DNA of 64,000 bases from Maribellus luteus (GCF_003576475.1 NZ_QWGR01000004.1:483516-547515), one strand, 5' to 3'; positions 1-9,117 are shown, numbered from the stretch's first letter. Notes: generated by a model not told the origin, from the letters alone. A program made the numbers and translations.

Positions 1-2
1 AG

Positions 3-518
3 AAAAATATGGGCCGCGAGGCCCATTTGTATTTAGCCGACTTTGCCGGGTTAATCCGGAAGGTGCTGAATAACTCGGAAAAGGAAGAAGTGTCGCTGGC
101 CGAAGAGTTGGAAATGACCGAACAATACCTGAGGCTTGAACAACTGCGCTTCGACTTTGACTATTCGATGGAAATAGATTCGGAAATAGATGTACACAAC
201 ACGCTGGTGCCTTCCATGTTGTTGCAGCCTTTTGTGGAAAATGCCATTGTTCATGGCTTGCAAAACAAAACGTCGGACCGTAAACTGAAAATAACAATGA
301 AACGCCGGGATTCGGAAATCAAAATCGAAATAGAGGACAACGGTGTTGGCCGGGAAGCTGCCAAAGAATTGTCGAAAACCAAGAACGGGAAAGGAACAAA
401 ACTCATTAGCGAGCGTTTGCAGCTTCTGAAAGAAAAGCAAGGTGAAAAGTATTTGCTCGAAACCATCGATTTGCCGGAAGGAACGCGTGTTGAGATTATC
501 ATTCCGGAAGAAAATTAG
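3..518 (+). CDS. LytS/YehU-type sensor histidine kinase, C-terminal part (cut by window edge)
   Basis: This is the C-terminal catalytic part of a histidine kinase of the LytS family. The frame is open to the first base, so the gene starts outside the window, and the phospho-accepting histidine (normally in an NPHFxFN motif) is not visible. What is visible is the helix following the histidine box (EAHLYLADFAGLIRKVL), then the ATPase N-box (VPSMLLQPFVENAIVHGL, with E and N as Mg-ATP ligands) and the G-box (IEDNGVGREAAK). These kinases sit in the inner membrane and phosphorylate a LytTR response regulator, and such a regulator begins 115 bp downstream in the same direction. The signal sensed cannot be told from this fragment. 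Confidence 0.9.
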   Translation, partial: KNMGREAHLYLADFAGLIRKVLNNSEKEEVSLAEELEMTEQYLRLEQLRFDFDYSMEIDSEIDVHNTLVPSMLLQPFVENAIVHGLQNKTSDRKLKITMKRRDSEIKIEIEDNGVGREAAKELSKTKNGKGTKLISERLQLLKEKQGEKYLLETIDLPEGTRVEIIIPEEN

Positions 519-520
519 AT

Positions 521-610
521 CTTCCACGCAAAGAAAAGAAGAAGCACAAAGGCCGCAGAAATCTTTTGCGTACTCTGCTCCTGACTTAGCGTTCTTTGTG
601 AGAACTAGAA
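521..610. repeat. Degenerate interspersed repeat of the ACGCAAAG type
   Basis: The 114-bp gap between kinase and regulator holds CACGCAAAGAAAAG, then AAGCACAAAGG, and at its far end TTAGCGTTCTTTGTGAGAAC, whose reverse complement has the same CACAAAGAACGC pattern. Heptad-like ACGCAAAG runs are scattered between genes of many Bacteroidota. This looks like a worn copy. No function is claimed. Confidence 0.35.
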
Positions 611-632
611 CTGAGAACTAAAAAAGGATAAA

Positions 633-1385
633 ATGAAAATCAAATCCATCATAGTTGACGACGAGAAACACGGGCGTGAAAATCTTGCCGGATTGCTGCG
701 GGAATATTGCCCCGAAGTGTTGGTGCTCGGAGAAGCAAATTCGGTGGCCGCTGCTGTTTTGTTGATTGAAAAGCACGATCCTGATTTGGTTTTTCTGGAT
801 ATTGAAATGCCCAAAGAAAATGGCTTCCGGCTTTTGGAAACGCTGGGTCATGCCCGCTTCGAAGTGATTTTTGTAACCGCTTTTGATAATTATGCCATCA
901 AAGCAATTCGTTTTTCGGCTGCCGATTACATCCTCAAACCCATTAATTACAACGATTTGGTAGAAGCTGTTAAGAGGGTTTCACATCGGGTTTTGCAGAA
1001 ACAGGAAAATCAACGCGTCAACGAATTGGCGCGCAACATTCAGCAGCCCGAGAACCCCAGAATAGGTTTACCTACGGGCGACAGGATTGAGTTTATCGAA
1101 GTGCGGAAGATCATTCATTGCAAAGGCGAAGGAAATTACACGCACATATACTTACAGGACAAGAGACGTTTGCTGGTGGCAAAAACGCTGGTGGATTTCG
1201 AGGAGCTTCTAAACGATTATGCGTTTATCAGAACCCACAAATCGCATTTGGTGAATCTGCATCATGTTTCGGCCTATTTGAAGACCGACGGAGGAACACT
1301 GGAGCTTTCCAATGGCGACCGGGTAAATATTTCAAGGCGCCGAAAAGACGCAGTTCAGGAAGTGTTAAAAACCTTGACACAGTAG
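633..1385 (+). CDS. LytTR-family response regulator (LytR/AlgR type)
   Basis: Two-component response regulator of 250 residues. The receiver domain spans about residues 3-120, with the acidic pocket D9/D10, the phospho-acceptor D56 in LVFLDIEMP, the switch threonine in VTAFD and the conserved lysine in YILKPI. The LytTR DNA-binding domain spans about residues 145-248 and includes the typical EFIEVRKIIHCKGEGNYTHI and FIRTHKSHLVNL segments. It is the expected partner of the LytS-type kinase just upstream and probably shares its transcript. The start is the ATG that follows AAAAAAGGATAAA. Regulons of these pairs in Bacteroidota are often local; the small secreted protein 48 bp downstream could be a target, which is inference only. 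Confidence 0.95.
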   Translation: MKIKSIIVDDEKHGRENLAGLLREYCPEVLVLGEANSVAAAVLLIEKHDPDLVFLDIEMPKENGFRLLETLGHARFEVIFVTAFDNYAIKAIRFSAADYILKPINYNDLVEAVKRVSHRVLQKQENQRVNELARNIQQPENPRIGLPTGDRIEFIEVRKIIHCKGEGNYTHIYLQDKRRLLVAKTLVDFEELLNDYAFIRTHKSHLVNLHHVSAYLKTDGGTLELSNGDRVNISRRRKDAVQEVLKTLTQ

Positions 1386-1433
1386 GTCGTTTGTACAGCA
1401 TTCTTTATTTTAGCAGGAAACCATCTGGAAATC

Positions 1434-1841
1434 ATGAAAGTATTAGCCCTTCTTTTTCTCATAAGTCTGTCGTTAGCCGGAGTTGGTCAAAATGCAGACA
1501 CGTTGAAAACACTTCCCGGAATTGAAATAACGGGATTCTTGCAGGATTTCAAAACCGATTCTTTGGGACTTCCGCTAAAATTAAAGATGGATTCTTTGAG
1601 TCTCGATGAATGGAAAGACCCCTATACGATGAGGTACGGGCAAAAGCAGGAAGAACAGGAACAAGCGATGATTTTTCCCGGGGCGTCACCGAAACAGGAA
1701 AACGCTTATGATCCATGGAATATGCCGGTTGCCAAACCAAATGCCAACAACTGGAATATGCCCGTTGCGGTTCCCGACTCTTCCGTCGACTTCTCGCTAA
1801 AAATTATTGGGAAAGAGAAGTACAGTTTTCCACAGAAATAA
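1434..1841 (+). CDS. Small secreted protein of unknown function
   Basis: A protein of 135 residues with a clear N-terminal signal peptide (KVLALLFLISLSLAGVG, cleavage probably near Q20), so it is exported to the periplasm or beyond. The mature part is polar and rich in Asp, Pro and Met, with two short repeated WNMPVA segments (DPWNMPVAKPN, NNWNMPVAVPD). No family is recognised. It follows the LytS/LytR pair in the same direction and may be co-transcribed with it. There is no lipobox and no transmembrane segment after the signal. Confidence 0.65.
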   Translation: MKVLALLFLISLSLAGVGQNADTLKTLPGIEITGFLQDFKTDSLGLPLKLKMDSLSLDEWKDPYTMRYGQKQEEQEQAMIFPGASPKQENAYDPWNMPVAKPNANNWNMPVAVPDSSVDFSLKIIGKEKYSFPQK

Positions 1842-1858
1842 ATTTAGGCCATAAAAAA

Positions 1859-1882
1859 GGCGCACCAACTGTGATGCGCCTC
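1859..1882 (-). terminator. Rho-independent terminator, strongest on the minus strand
   Basis: A 7-bp GC-rich stem (AGGCGCA/TGCGCCT) with a 10-nt loop. On the minus strand it is followed by TTTTTT, so it should end the DUF4395 transcript. It lies between two convergent genes and may also slow plus-strand transcription. Confidence 0.75.
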
Positions 1883-1902
1883 TGAAAATGTGTAGTAAGT
1901 TA

Positions 1903-2340
1903 TTACTTGTTGAAGGGTACAATCAAATAGGTATAGATAATGCAACCTACGCAAATGGTGAGCGCAAACTCAAGCGTGGCAAAGAATACATAAATTCCAG
2001 CGATCAGCAGGGCGGCAGAATGCAATTCGCTGACAGAGAGAATTGTAATGGCTAGCATCAGTAAGAAAGCCAGGCGCGCGGCAAATATTTTGGGAGCTTT
2101 GTCGATGGCTTTTTCTCCTAAGTTAAGCGTGTTGGTCAGCCAGTGGCTGAGGTAGCTGATGGGACTGAATTTGGCTTTGGTAAAGGCACGTACAAAATAG
2201 TCGGCCACCAAAAAGAAGAGAATAACCGGTAGTTGAAATGCAAAGGCTGCTACAATCAGCAGAATTCCAAGAATTGCATTCAGGCGGGTTATCTGTTCGT
2301 TGATTTTTTCATTGGAGATGGGGCAAATAATCTGTTTCAT
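1903..2340 (-). CDS. DUF4395 integral membrane protein
   Basis: A protein of 145 residues with the DUF4395 signature: an N-terminal cysteine next to proline (IICPIS), then the ITRLNA segment and a VADYFVRAF helix followed by SPISYLSHW. About four transmembrane segments are visible, at roughly residues 18-50, 88-105 and 108-138. The family has no firm function but is often found near rhodanese, thioredoxin and sulfur-trafficking genes (family knowledge). Two more cysteines (CVGC, near residue 127) could be redox-active. The gene is transcribed towards the terminator at 1859-1882, and a perfect GTGAC-N4-GTCAC palindrome lies about 56 bp upstream of its start. Confidence 0.8.
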   Translation of the reverse strand: MKQIICPISNEKINEQITRLNAILGILLIVAAFAFQLPVILFFLVADYFVRAFTKAKFSPISYLSHWLTNTLNLGEKAIDKAPKIFAARLAFLLMLAITILSVSELHSAALLIAGIYVFFATLEFALTICVGCIIYTYLIVPFNK

Positions 2341-2395
2341 AGCATTTTCGTTAACTGGATGAATATAAACACTAAAAAGTGTTTTATTGCCGTAT

Positions 2396-2409
2396 GTGAC
2401 TTAAGTCAC
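2396..2409. promoter_or_regulatory. Crp/Fnr-type palindrome between divergent genes
   Basis: A perfect 14-bp palindrome, GTGACTTAAGTCAC, sits between DUF4395 (minus) and the S15 peptidase (plus). Read with its flanks it is TGTGA-N6-TCACC, one base from the classical CRP half-site pair. It lies 56-69 bp from the DUF4395 start and 163 bp from the peptidase start, so DUF4395 is the likelier target. A second inverted repeat (AAACACT-N4-AGTGTTT, 2367-2384) lies between it and DUF4395. Confidence 0.5.
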
Positions 2410-2571
2410 CCAGATTCATTACAAAGATTTAACAATAAGGGGAGAAAGTCATTTCATGCTACCGATGTGTAATTATCTTTAAGGTTTCCGGTCAAATCGG
2501 TTATTGCGGCAATGGCATGATAGAAAAAGTCGCTGCTTTCTAAAACAGATAAACATTCAATACAGATACAA

Positions 2572-4437
2572 ATGAAGGTTCGATTTATTGGTACAACAAT
2601 TTTAAGTTTCGCCGCTGCATTGGTATTGCAAGGCGCTGTTATTACAGGGGTACAGGCCCAGGAGAAACAAGAGGCGAAGCCCTGGTTTAAAGACGGGGAA
2701 GCGCAAATTGTTAAAGCTTTTGAGGATCCGGACCGCTGGATCAGGGAAGATTTGTGGGTGGAAACCGAATTCGACAGCGATGGCGACGGACGTTCTGACC
2801 GGATGCACGTTGACGTAACCCGTCCGGCCGAAACCGAAACTGAGGGCTTGAAGCTGCCGGTTGTTTACAATACCAGTCCTTACTTTGCCGGAACGGCCGG
2901 AAACAATCCTTCCTATTTTTGGGATGTGAGGCACGAGCTGGGCGAAGAGCCAAAACCACACGCACACCCGACAGAAATTAAGCGAAGAGGGGTGCGCCCG
3001 ATCATTTCGAAAGGGCATGTTAGCACCTGGTTGCCGCGTGGCTACATTGTGGTGCACTCTTCCTCTCCCGGAACAGGTTTGTCGGACGGTGTTCCTACGA
3101 TTGGCGGCGACAATGAATCGCTGGCGCCAAAGGCTGTGATCGACTGGCTTTGTGGTCGGGCAAAAGGTTATACAACACGCACAGGAAATAAAGAGGTAAA
3201 AGCCTACTGGTCCACCGGGAAGGTTGGAATGACTGGCACGTCGTACAACGGAACGCTGCCCCTGGCCGCTGCAACAACCGGTGTGGAAGGTTTGGAAGCG
3301 ATTATTCCGGTGGCACCCAATACTTCCTACTATCACTATTACCGTTCCAACGGACTGGTTCGCTCACCCGGCGGGTACCTGGGGGAAGATGTGGATGTTT
3401 TGTTCGATTTTATTCACAGCGGCGATGAGTCGAAACGCGAATATGCCCGGAAAACCGTGCGCGACACAGAGATGAAAAACGGGCAGGACCGTGTTACCGG
3501 CGACTACAACGATTTTTGGGCAGGGCGCGACTATCTGAATAAAATGGATAAAATGAAAGCAGCTTTGCTGATGTCGCACGGTTTTAACGACTGGAATGTG
3601 GTGCCCGAGCACAGCCTGCGCATCTACGAAGCCGCCAGAACCAAAGGACTGCCGGCTCAGATATATTACCACCAGAACGGGCACGGCGGACCGCCACCCG
3701 TATCGATGATGAACCGCTGGTTTACCCGTTATTTGTTTGGTGTTGAAAACGGGGTTGAGAACGATCCCAAGGCATGGATTGTGCGTGAAAACGACGAACA
3801 GGGAAACCCGACGTCGTATGCCGATTATCCCAATCCCGATGCATCGCCGGTTACCCTTCATCTTACAAAAGGAGCACCTGAAAAAGGAAGCCTGACGGTT
3901 GCCAAGCCAACATCGCAGGGAAAAGAGGCTTTGGTTGACAATTATTCTTTTTCTGCCGAGGCACTGGCAAAGGCAGAGAACACCGATCACCGTTTGATTT
4001 ACGTAACACCTGTTTTGAAAGAGGAGGTGCATCTTTCGGGGAAAACGGTTTTCACCATCAGGGCCGCCAGCAGCAAGCCCGCCGTTAACCTTTCCGTTTA
4101 CCTGGTATCCTTACCTTGGAACGACCACCGAGGTGCGAAAATTACCGATAACCTGATCACCCGTGGCTGGGCCGACCTGCAGAATTACAAATCGTTGTGG
4201 GATAGTGAGCCACTCAAGCCCGGCAGGTTTTATGAAATGACATTTGAATTGCAACCCGATGACCAGGTAATACCGGCAGGTCAGCAAATCGGGTTGATGA
4301 TTTTTTCGAGCGACCGCGATTTTACTTTGCAACCCGAACCCGGAACCGAGTTAAGGGTTGATCTGGATGGGACTTCCGTTTCATTGCCCGTTGTTGGTGG
4401 TGCACAGGCGTGGATGAAGGCTACAGGTGAATTTTAA
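2572..4437 (+). CDS. Secreted Xaa-Pro dipeptidyl-peptidase-like hydrolase (S15/CocE superfamily)
   Basis: A 621-residue serine hydrolase with a signal peptide ending near VQA-Q30, so periplasmic or surface-exposed. The alpha/beta-hydrolase triad can be read: nucleophile S224 in GTSYNG, D340 in SHGFNDWNV and H371 in NGHGG. The C-terminal third, about residues 450-615, is the beta-sandwich (X-Pro_dipeptidyl-peptidase C-terminal domain) typical of PepX and CocE/NonD proteins. PepX releases Xaa-Pro dipeptides from polypeptide N-termini. The next gene, 12 bp downstream, is an Xaa-Pro aminopeptidase-type M24 enzyme, which favours a proline-peptide role over an ester hydrolase role. The substrate itself is inferred. 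Confidence 0.85.
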   Translation: MKVRFIGTTILSFAAALVLQGAVITGVQAQEKQEAKPWFKDGEAQIVKAFEDPDRWIREDLWVETEFDSDGDGRSDRMHVDVTRPAETETEGLKLPVVYNTSPYFAGTAGNNPSYFWDVRHELGEEPKPHAHPTEIKRRGVRPIISKGHVSTWLPRGYIVVHSSSPGTGLSDGVPTIGGDNESLAPKAVIDWLCGRAKGYTTRTGNKEVKAYWSTGKVGMTGTSYNGTLPLAAATTGVEGLEAIIPVAPNTSYYHYYRSNGLVRSPGGYLGEDVDVLFDFIHSGDESKREYARKTVRDTEMKNGQDRVTGDYNDFWAGRDYLNKMDKMKAALLMSHGFNDWNVVPEHSLRIYEAARTKGLPAQIYYHQNGHGGPPPVSMMNRWFTRYLFGVENGVENDPKAWIVRENDEQGNPTSYADYPNPDASPVTLHLTKGAPEKGSLTVAKPTSQGKEALVDNYSFSAEALAKAENTDHRLIYVTPVLKEEVHLSGKTVFTIRAASSKPAVNLSVYLVSLPWNDHRGAKITDNLITRGWADLQNYKSLWDSEPLKPGRFYEMTFELQPDDQVIPAGQQIGLMIFSSDRDFTLQPEPGTELRVDLDGTSVSLPVVGGAQAWMKATGEF

Positions 4438-4449
4438 AAACCGAAAAAC

Positions 4450-5832
4450 ATGTTTGGTAAATCAACGTACACAAAACGCAGAAAAACGCTTAAAGAGAAA
4501 GTTGGGAAAGGTTTGATTCTTTTGCTGGGGAACAACGAGTCGGCAATGAATTATGCCGATAACACCTATCATTTCCGGCAGAACAGTACTTTTCTGTATT
4601 ATTTTGGAATCAATCATCCGGGGCTGGCAGCGCTGATCGATATTGACAACGACACGGAAACAATTTTCGGAGACGATTATACCATCGACGACATTGTTTG
4701 GATGGGGCCGCAACCTACCATCGCTGAGCGGGCAGAGAAATGCGGAGTAAGCCGCGTTAAACCCTTGACTGAATTGCAGGACGCGTTGGGCAAGGCTGGA
4801 ACCACCGGGCAAATGTTGCATTTCTTGCCGCTGTACCGGCCCGAGAACAAGATCAAACTCCTGGAGTTGGCAGGTGTATCTCCCAAAGAAATTGGAGAGA
4901 GGTTTTCGCTCGAACTGGTAAAAGCAGTGGTGAGTCAGCGCGAAATAAAAACGGCCGAAGAATTGGTGCGAATTAACCAGGCGGTGGATGTTTCGGTGGA
5001 TATGCACATGGAAGCCATGAAATTTGCGCGACCCGGGATGAGCGAAGCTGAAGTGGCTGCCGAAATTCACAAAGTGGCACTTGCCGCCGGCGGAAACATC
5101 TCTTTTCCCATCATTGCCACCATTAACGGGCAAACATTGCACAATCACTACCACGGGAATACCATCAAAGAAGGCGATCTGTTTTTAGTGGATGCCGGTT
5201 ACGAGAATGAAATGTGTTATGCGGGAGACCTGTCGAGCACTTTCCCGGTGAGTAAAAAGTTTACTTCAGAGCAAAAAGAAATATACGGGATTACGCTGGC
5301 TGCTCATCAGGCGGCAGTCGATGCGCTGGGGTTTCTAAAACCTTTTCGGGAGGCGCACCTGGCAGCCTGTTCAGCTATTTTTGATGGGATGAAAAGCATG
5401 GGCTTTACCAAAGGAAATACCGCCGATGCAGTGGAGGCTGGCGCTCATGCCTTGTTCTTTCCCTGCGGAACCGGACATATGATGGGCCTCGATGTACACG
5501 ATATGGAAGACCTTGGCGAGGTTTGGGTGGGATACGACGGTCAGCCCAAAAGTACGCAGTTTGGGTTGAAATCGTTGCGACTGGCAAAACCGCTGCAGGC
5601 CGGGCATGTATTTACCATCGAGCCGGGAATTTATTTTATTCCGGAGTTGATCGATCTTTGGAGCGGACAGGGGAAATTCAAGGACTTTATTCATTGGGAC
5701 AAGGTGAAAACTTATCGTAATTTTGGTGGTATACGCAACGAAGAAGACTTTGTAATGACCGAGAACGGAGCCCAATTACTTGGAAAGCCAAAACCCAAGA
5801 CAATGCCCGAAGTGGAAGCTTTGCGTGGATAG
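4450..5832 (+). CDS. pepP: Xaa-Pro aminopeptidase/dipeptidase (peptidase M24B)
   Basis: A 460-residue creatinase/aminopeptidase-P fold enzyme with no signal peptide, hence cytoplasmic. The N-terminal AMP_N domain covers about residues 1-145. The C-terminal pita-bread catalytic domain has all five metal ligands in order: D in LVDAGYE, D in AGDLSST, H in GTGHMMGLDVHD, E in TIEPGIYF and E in RNEEDFVM. It uses two divalent metal ions to cleave the bond before a penultimate proline. Only 12 bp separate it from the upstream secreted S15 peptidase, so the two form an operon in which one enzyme frees Xaa-Pro dipeptides and this one probably splits them. The symbol is by family; it could be a prolidase. 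Confidence 0.9.
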   Translation: MFGKSTYTKRRKTLKEKVGKGLILLLGNNESAMNYADNTYHFRQNSTFLYYFGINHPGLAALIDIDNDTETIFGDDYTIDDIVWMGPQPTIAERAEKCGVSRVKPLTELQDALGKAGTTGQMLHFLPLYRPENKIKLLELAGVSPKEIGERFSLELVKAVVSQREIKTAEELVRINQAVDVSVDMHMEAMKFARPGMSEAEVAAEIHKVALAAGGNISFPIIATINGQTLHNHYHGNTIKEGDLFLVDAGYENEMCYAGDLSSTFPVSKKFTSEQKEIYGITLAAHQAAVDALGFLKPFREAHLAACSAIFDGMKSMGFTKGNTADAVEAGAHALFFPCGTGHMMGLDVHDMEDLGEVWVGYDGQPKSTQFGLKSLRLAKPLQAGHVFTIEPGIYFIPELIDLWSGQGKFKDFIHWDKVKTYRNFGGIRNEEDFVMTENGAQLLGKPKPKTMPEVEALRG

Positions 5833-5892
5833 ATGACTGCGTAAAGCACAGACGGTTTTTGCAGAGTGCCGGTAGGTTTAACGTTCGTGATT

Positions 5893-8469
5893 ATGATCAG
5901 AATATTTAAAAACCGAAGAAGCAGCAGGCCGGTTTGGCAGATCACACTGGCTGTTCTTATGATTTTGATGAGTATCTATTTCATCAAAAACGAGCATCTT
6001 GAGCTTGCCCAAATCCGATCGACACTGCAAAACGCCAACTCATTTTACATTTTTCTGGGGCTGATCGTTACGGTACTGTATGTTTTGCTCCAGGCATTTA
6101 TGTATGTGTTTAGTTTCAGGGCAGCGGGAGTAAAAGCCAGTTTAAGCGACACTTTGCCTTTGTTTCTGAAGCGAACCCTGATCAGTATTTTCCTGCCCGC
6201 CGGGGGAGTTTCGTCGCTGGTATTTTTTACGCGGCCGCTGTCTGCCAGGGGAATCAGTAATTCCGATATTCATTATGGCTCTTACATTTACGGGCTGTGC
6301 GGATTTCTTTCGGTGGTTGTGGTTGCCTTTCCGCTGCTGATTATACTGCTCTTGCGCAACAAACTTACTTCGGTAGAATTGATTCCTTTCATCGTACTGA
6401 TTGTGCTGATTGCCTTGATTTTATTGCTTGTCTGGTCGTTTGCGAAACGCGGTTTTGTTTACAGACTGGTGCAGCGCTTCAATCCGCAGGCGCTGTTAAC
6501 TCTTGAGAATGTTTTTTCAACGAACCTTCACAACCGGGCGTTTATTTTTGCGTTGCTGATTTCAGTGTTCATTGAGCTGGTTGGGGTAAGTCATGTTTAC
6601 ATTTCCATGTTGGCACTGGGTTTTAAGCCTACTTTGTTTACTGCTTTCATGGCCTACATTGTGATGGTAATGTTGCTGATTGTTTCGCCTTTTTTGCGCG
6701 GCATCGGGGCCATCGAAGTTTCCATGACCTATGTTTTTATCCAGAGCGGAATAGCTGCACCACAGGCTGCCGCCATAACGCTTGTGTTCCGCTTCTTCGA
6801 ATTTTGGCTGCCTTTGATCGCTGGTGCGGGCAGTTTTCTGTTTTCAAGAAAAAACATCCTGTTGCGTGTTATTCCGGTGTTTATCATCTTTGTTGCGGGG
6901 CTGATTAACATTGTTTCTGCCATTTCGCCCACCTTGCCCGAGCGGATTGTGATCCTCGAAAAACTACTTCCCAGGCTGGCTGTTACGATTTCGAACTTCG
7001 CCGTATTTTTTATTGGCTTGCTGTTAATCGCTCTTTCGGTTTATCTTTTGAAAGGCGTGAAGCGCGCCTGGAGAATCTCCCTTTTGTTATTAACGCTTTC
7101 CGCGATTGGCCATCTTACCAAGGGAATTGATTACGAAGAAGCCCTGGTTTCTCTGTTGGCCATTGCCAGTTTGTTGTATACTTACCGCCTGTACAATGTG
7201 CGTTCTTTGCCTTTTTACCTTCAAAACTGGTGGAAGATATGGCTGGCTGCTTTTGTGGCGCTGATGGTAAGTACGGTGGGGGGAACTTATTTCCTGGAAA
7301 AAGTACACATGGGGGTGGATTACAGTTTTATCCATTCGGTAAAAGCTTCGTTTCGTTTGATTTTCCTGTTCGACAACTCTGCGTATTTGCCACAGTCAAG
7401 CTTCGGGCAGCACTTTGTTTTACTGGCTCATCTTTTTAGTGGCGGGTTGTTGATTTCTGCCATTGTGCTTTCGCTGCGTCCGATTTTTGTAAGCGACCAC
7501 ACTGATCTGGAAAATGACAGAAACCACGCACGTTTGCTGGTGCAGGATTACGGGAAGTCGGCACTCGATTATTTCAAATATTACCCCGACAAGCTTTTCT
7601 TTTTTAATGAAAATGGTTTTCTGGCCTATAAAATTCAGGGCAGTTATGCAGTTGTTCTCGAATTACCGGTTTGTGCCGATGAGGAAACCGCGCTATCCTT
7701 GCTCCGGGAATTTGAGCGCTATTGTTACGGGAACGGCTTGAAAACCTTTTATTACCGTGTCCCGGAATCTTCCATCGGTATTTTTCGTCAGCTAAAAAAG
7801 AACGTATTGTTTATCGGGCAGGAAGCCATTCTGAACCTGGAAAGTTTTTCGTTGAGCGGCTCAAAAATGCACCCGCTGCGAAATGCGATTAATAAAGCTA
7901 AAAATGCAGGCTTTACGTTTCATGTGTACGAGCCTGAAATAAAAGACGGGGTGATCCAGAAGCTGCAGCAGGTATCGGACGCCTGGCTGAACAAACCGGG
8001 TAAGCACGAAATGGTTTTTTCGCAGGGAATGTTTCTTCCCGAGTTGCTCAAAAAAACGACTGTGATGACCATTGAGAATCCGGAAGAAAAAGTGGTTGCT
8101 TTTCTGAACCTGGTGCCCGATTTTGTGAAAGGAGAAGGAACTTACGACCTGATTCGGATTACCGACGATGCTCCCACCGGGATCATTTATTTTCTGTTAA
8201 CTGAAATGTTTGCCTGGTTCAAAAGCAAAGGGATTACGCATGTAAACCTTGGTCTGGTGGCTTTTGCCGGGATTGAGAATCCTAAAACAATGGCTGAACG
8301 ATCGATGAAAATAGCGCTGGAAAGATTAAAGCCGCTTCAGCATTTTAAAGGACAATTTCAGTTTAAAGACAAGTTCAACCCCGACTGGGAGAAGAAGTAC
8401 CTGGTATACGGTAACGATTACGATCTTGTGCAGTTTCCGGTGATTCTGAAAGGGGTTTCAAAACCATAA
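5893..8469 (+). CDS. mprF: MprF-like phosphatidylglycerol aminoacyltransferase/flippase
   Basis: An 858-residue bifunctional membrane protein. The first roughly 530 residues contain more than a dozen hydrophobic helices of the lysylphosphatidylglycerol flippase type (the LLPFLRGIGAIE-like signature appears as VSPFLRGIGAIEVSM). The C-terminal part, from about residue 537, is a soluble DUF2156 aminoacyl-PG synthase domain (YYPDKLFFF at its start, IRITDDAPTGIIYFLL and VNLGLVAFAG near its end). Such enzymes move an amino acid from aminoacyl-tRNA to phosphatidylglycerol and flip the product, lowering surface charge and sensitivity to cationic peptides. I chose the ATG at 5893; an in-frame GTG at 5866 would add nine residues. 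In a Gram-negative-type envelope the target is the inner membrane, and the amino acid used is not predictable. Confidence 0.85.
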   Translation: MIRIFKNRRSSRPVWQITLAVLMILMSIYFIKNEHLELAQIRSTLQNANSFYIFLGLIVTVLYVLLQAFMYVFSFRAAGVKASLSDTLPLFLKRTLISIFLPAGGVSSLVFFTRPLSARGISNSDIHYGSYIYGLCGFLSVVVVAFPLLIILLLRNKLTSVELIPFIVLIVLIALILLLVWSFAKRGFVYRLVQRFNPQALLTLENVFSTNLHNRAFIFALLISVFIELVGVSHVYISMLALGFKPTLFTAFMAYIVMVMLLIVSPFLRGIGAIEVSMTYVFIQSGIAAPQAAAITLVFRFFEFWLPLIAGAGSFLFSRKNILLRVIPVFIIFVAGLINIVSAISPTLPERIVILEKLLPRLAVTISNFAVFFIGLLLIALSVYLLKGVKRAWRISLLLLTLSAIGHLTKGIDYEEALVSLLAIASLLYTYRLYNVRSLPFYLQNWWKIWLAAFVALMVSTVGGTYFLEKVHMGVDYSFIHSVKASFRLIFLFDNSAYLPQSSFGQHFVLLAHLFSGGLLISAIVLSLRPIFVSDHTDLENDRNHARLLVQDYGKSALDYFKYYPDKLFFFNENGFLAYKIQGSYAVVLELPVCADEETALSLLREFERYCYGNGLKTFYYRVPESSIGIFRQLKKNVLFIGQEAILNLESFSLSGSKMHPLRNAINKAKNAGFTFHVYEPEIKDGVIQKLQQVSDAWLNKPGKHEMVFSQGMFLPELLKKTTVMTIENPEEKVVAFLNLVPDFVKGEGTYDLIRITDDAPTGIIYFLLTEMFAWFKSKGITHVNLGLVAFAGIENPKTMAERSMKIALERLKPLQHFKGQFQFKDKFNPDWEKKYLVYGNDYDLVQFPVILKGVSKP

Positions 8470-8568
8470 TCTACTAATCGTTAACGTTCAATTTGCATTG
8501 GACCCGATCAAGGGAGACAAGAGTTGGAAAAGGGCTAAATTCTTGTATTTTTACCCGAAATTTGGCAG

Positions 8569-9117
8569 GTGAAAAAACTTCTTTCCATACTCTTTTTCAG
8601 CAGCTTTTCGTTCAGGCTCTTCGCACAAAACGAGGTAGGCCCTGATGGTGACAAGCTTGTGTATATTTTTCTGGTACTGGTTGCGTTGATAGCCGGTTTT
8701 ATTTTTACCGGAAGATCGTCGCGCAAAACAAAGGATGGCGGAGGTAAACCGCTGTTTGGTAATGGAGGGGTACGGATTGAACTCGGGAAAAGTGCTATTT
8801 ATTACCCGGACAGGCTAACGCTTACGGTAAAAAACACCGGGAAAACAGATATCGATCTTGCCAGGCCTTTGCTGGTGTTCGATAATTTCTGGATAAAACG
8901 AAAATTCAGGCTCAAGGGAAGCAATAATTACGTGTTTTATCCGCTTTACCTGGAAAAAGGAAAAACGCACACACTTGAAATCGATTTACGGCGTTTTTAC
9001 GGGCACGACGATCGCCTGAAAAAGTTTCCAAAAGCAAAGATCTACCTCGAGGATGTAAAAGGGAAGAAGCTGGGAAGCAGGGCAGTTTTTTTGCGGAAAA
9101 CAGCGTTTAAATTTTAA
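8569..9117 (+). CDS. Membrane-anchored protein of unknown function
   Basis: A 182-residue protein that starts with GTG. It has an N-terminal signal peptide ending near FAQ (residue 19), a short linker and a second hydrophobic helix at about residues 29-47. The remaining 135 residues are a soluble beta-rich domain (VRIELGKSAIYYPDRLTLTV, then NTGKTDIDLARPLLVFDNFW). That region resembles an Ig-like or CARDB-type fold made of paired strands, but no family is firmly recognised. Its stop codon directly abuts the pullulanase start, so the two are translated from one message. The coupling with pullulanase may be only transcriptional. Confidence 0.7.
   Translation: MKKLLSILFFSSFSFRLFAQNEVGPDGDKLVYIFLVLVALIAGFIFTGRSSRKTKDGGGKPLFGNGGVRIELGKSAIYYPDRLTLTVKNTGKTDIDLARPLLVFDNFWIKRKFRLKGSNNYVFYPLYLEKGKTHTLEIDLRRFYGHDDRLKKFPKAKIYLEDVKGKKLGSRAVFLRKTAFKF

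Noticed and set aside
2602..3336. A 244-codon minus-strand frame inside the S15 peptidase gene
   Set aside because: It is antisense to a gene with a full catalytic triad and has no recognisable features of its own.
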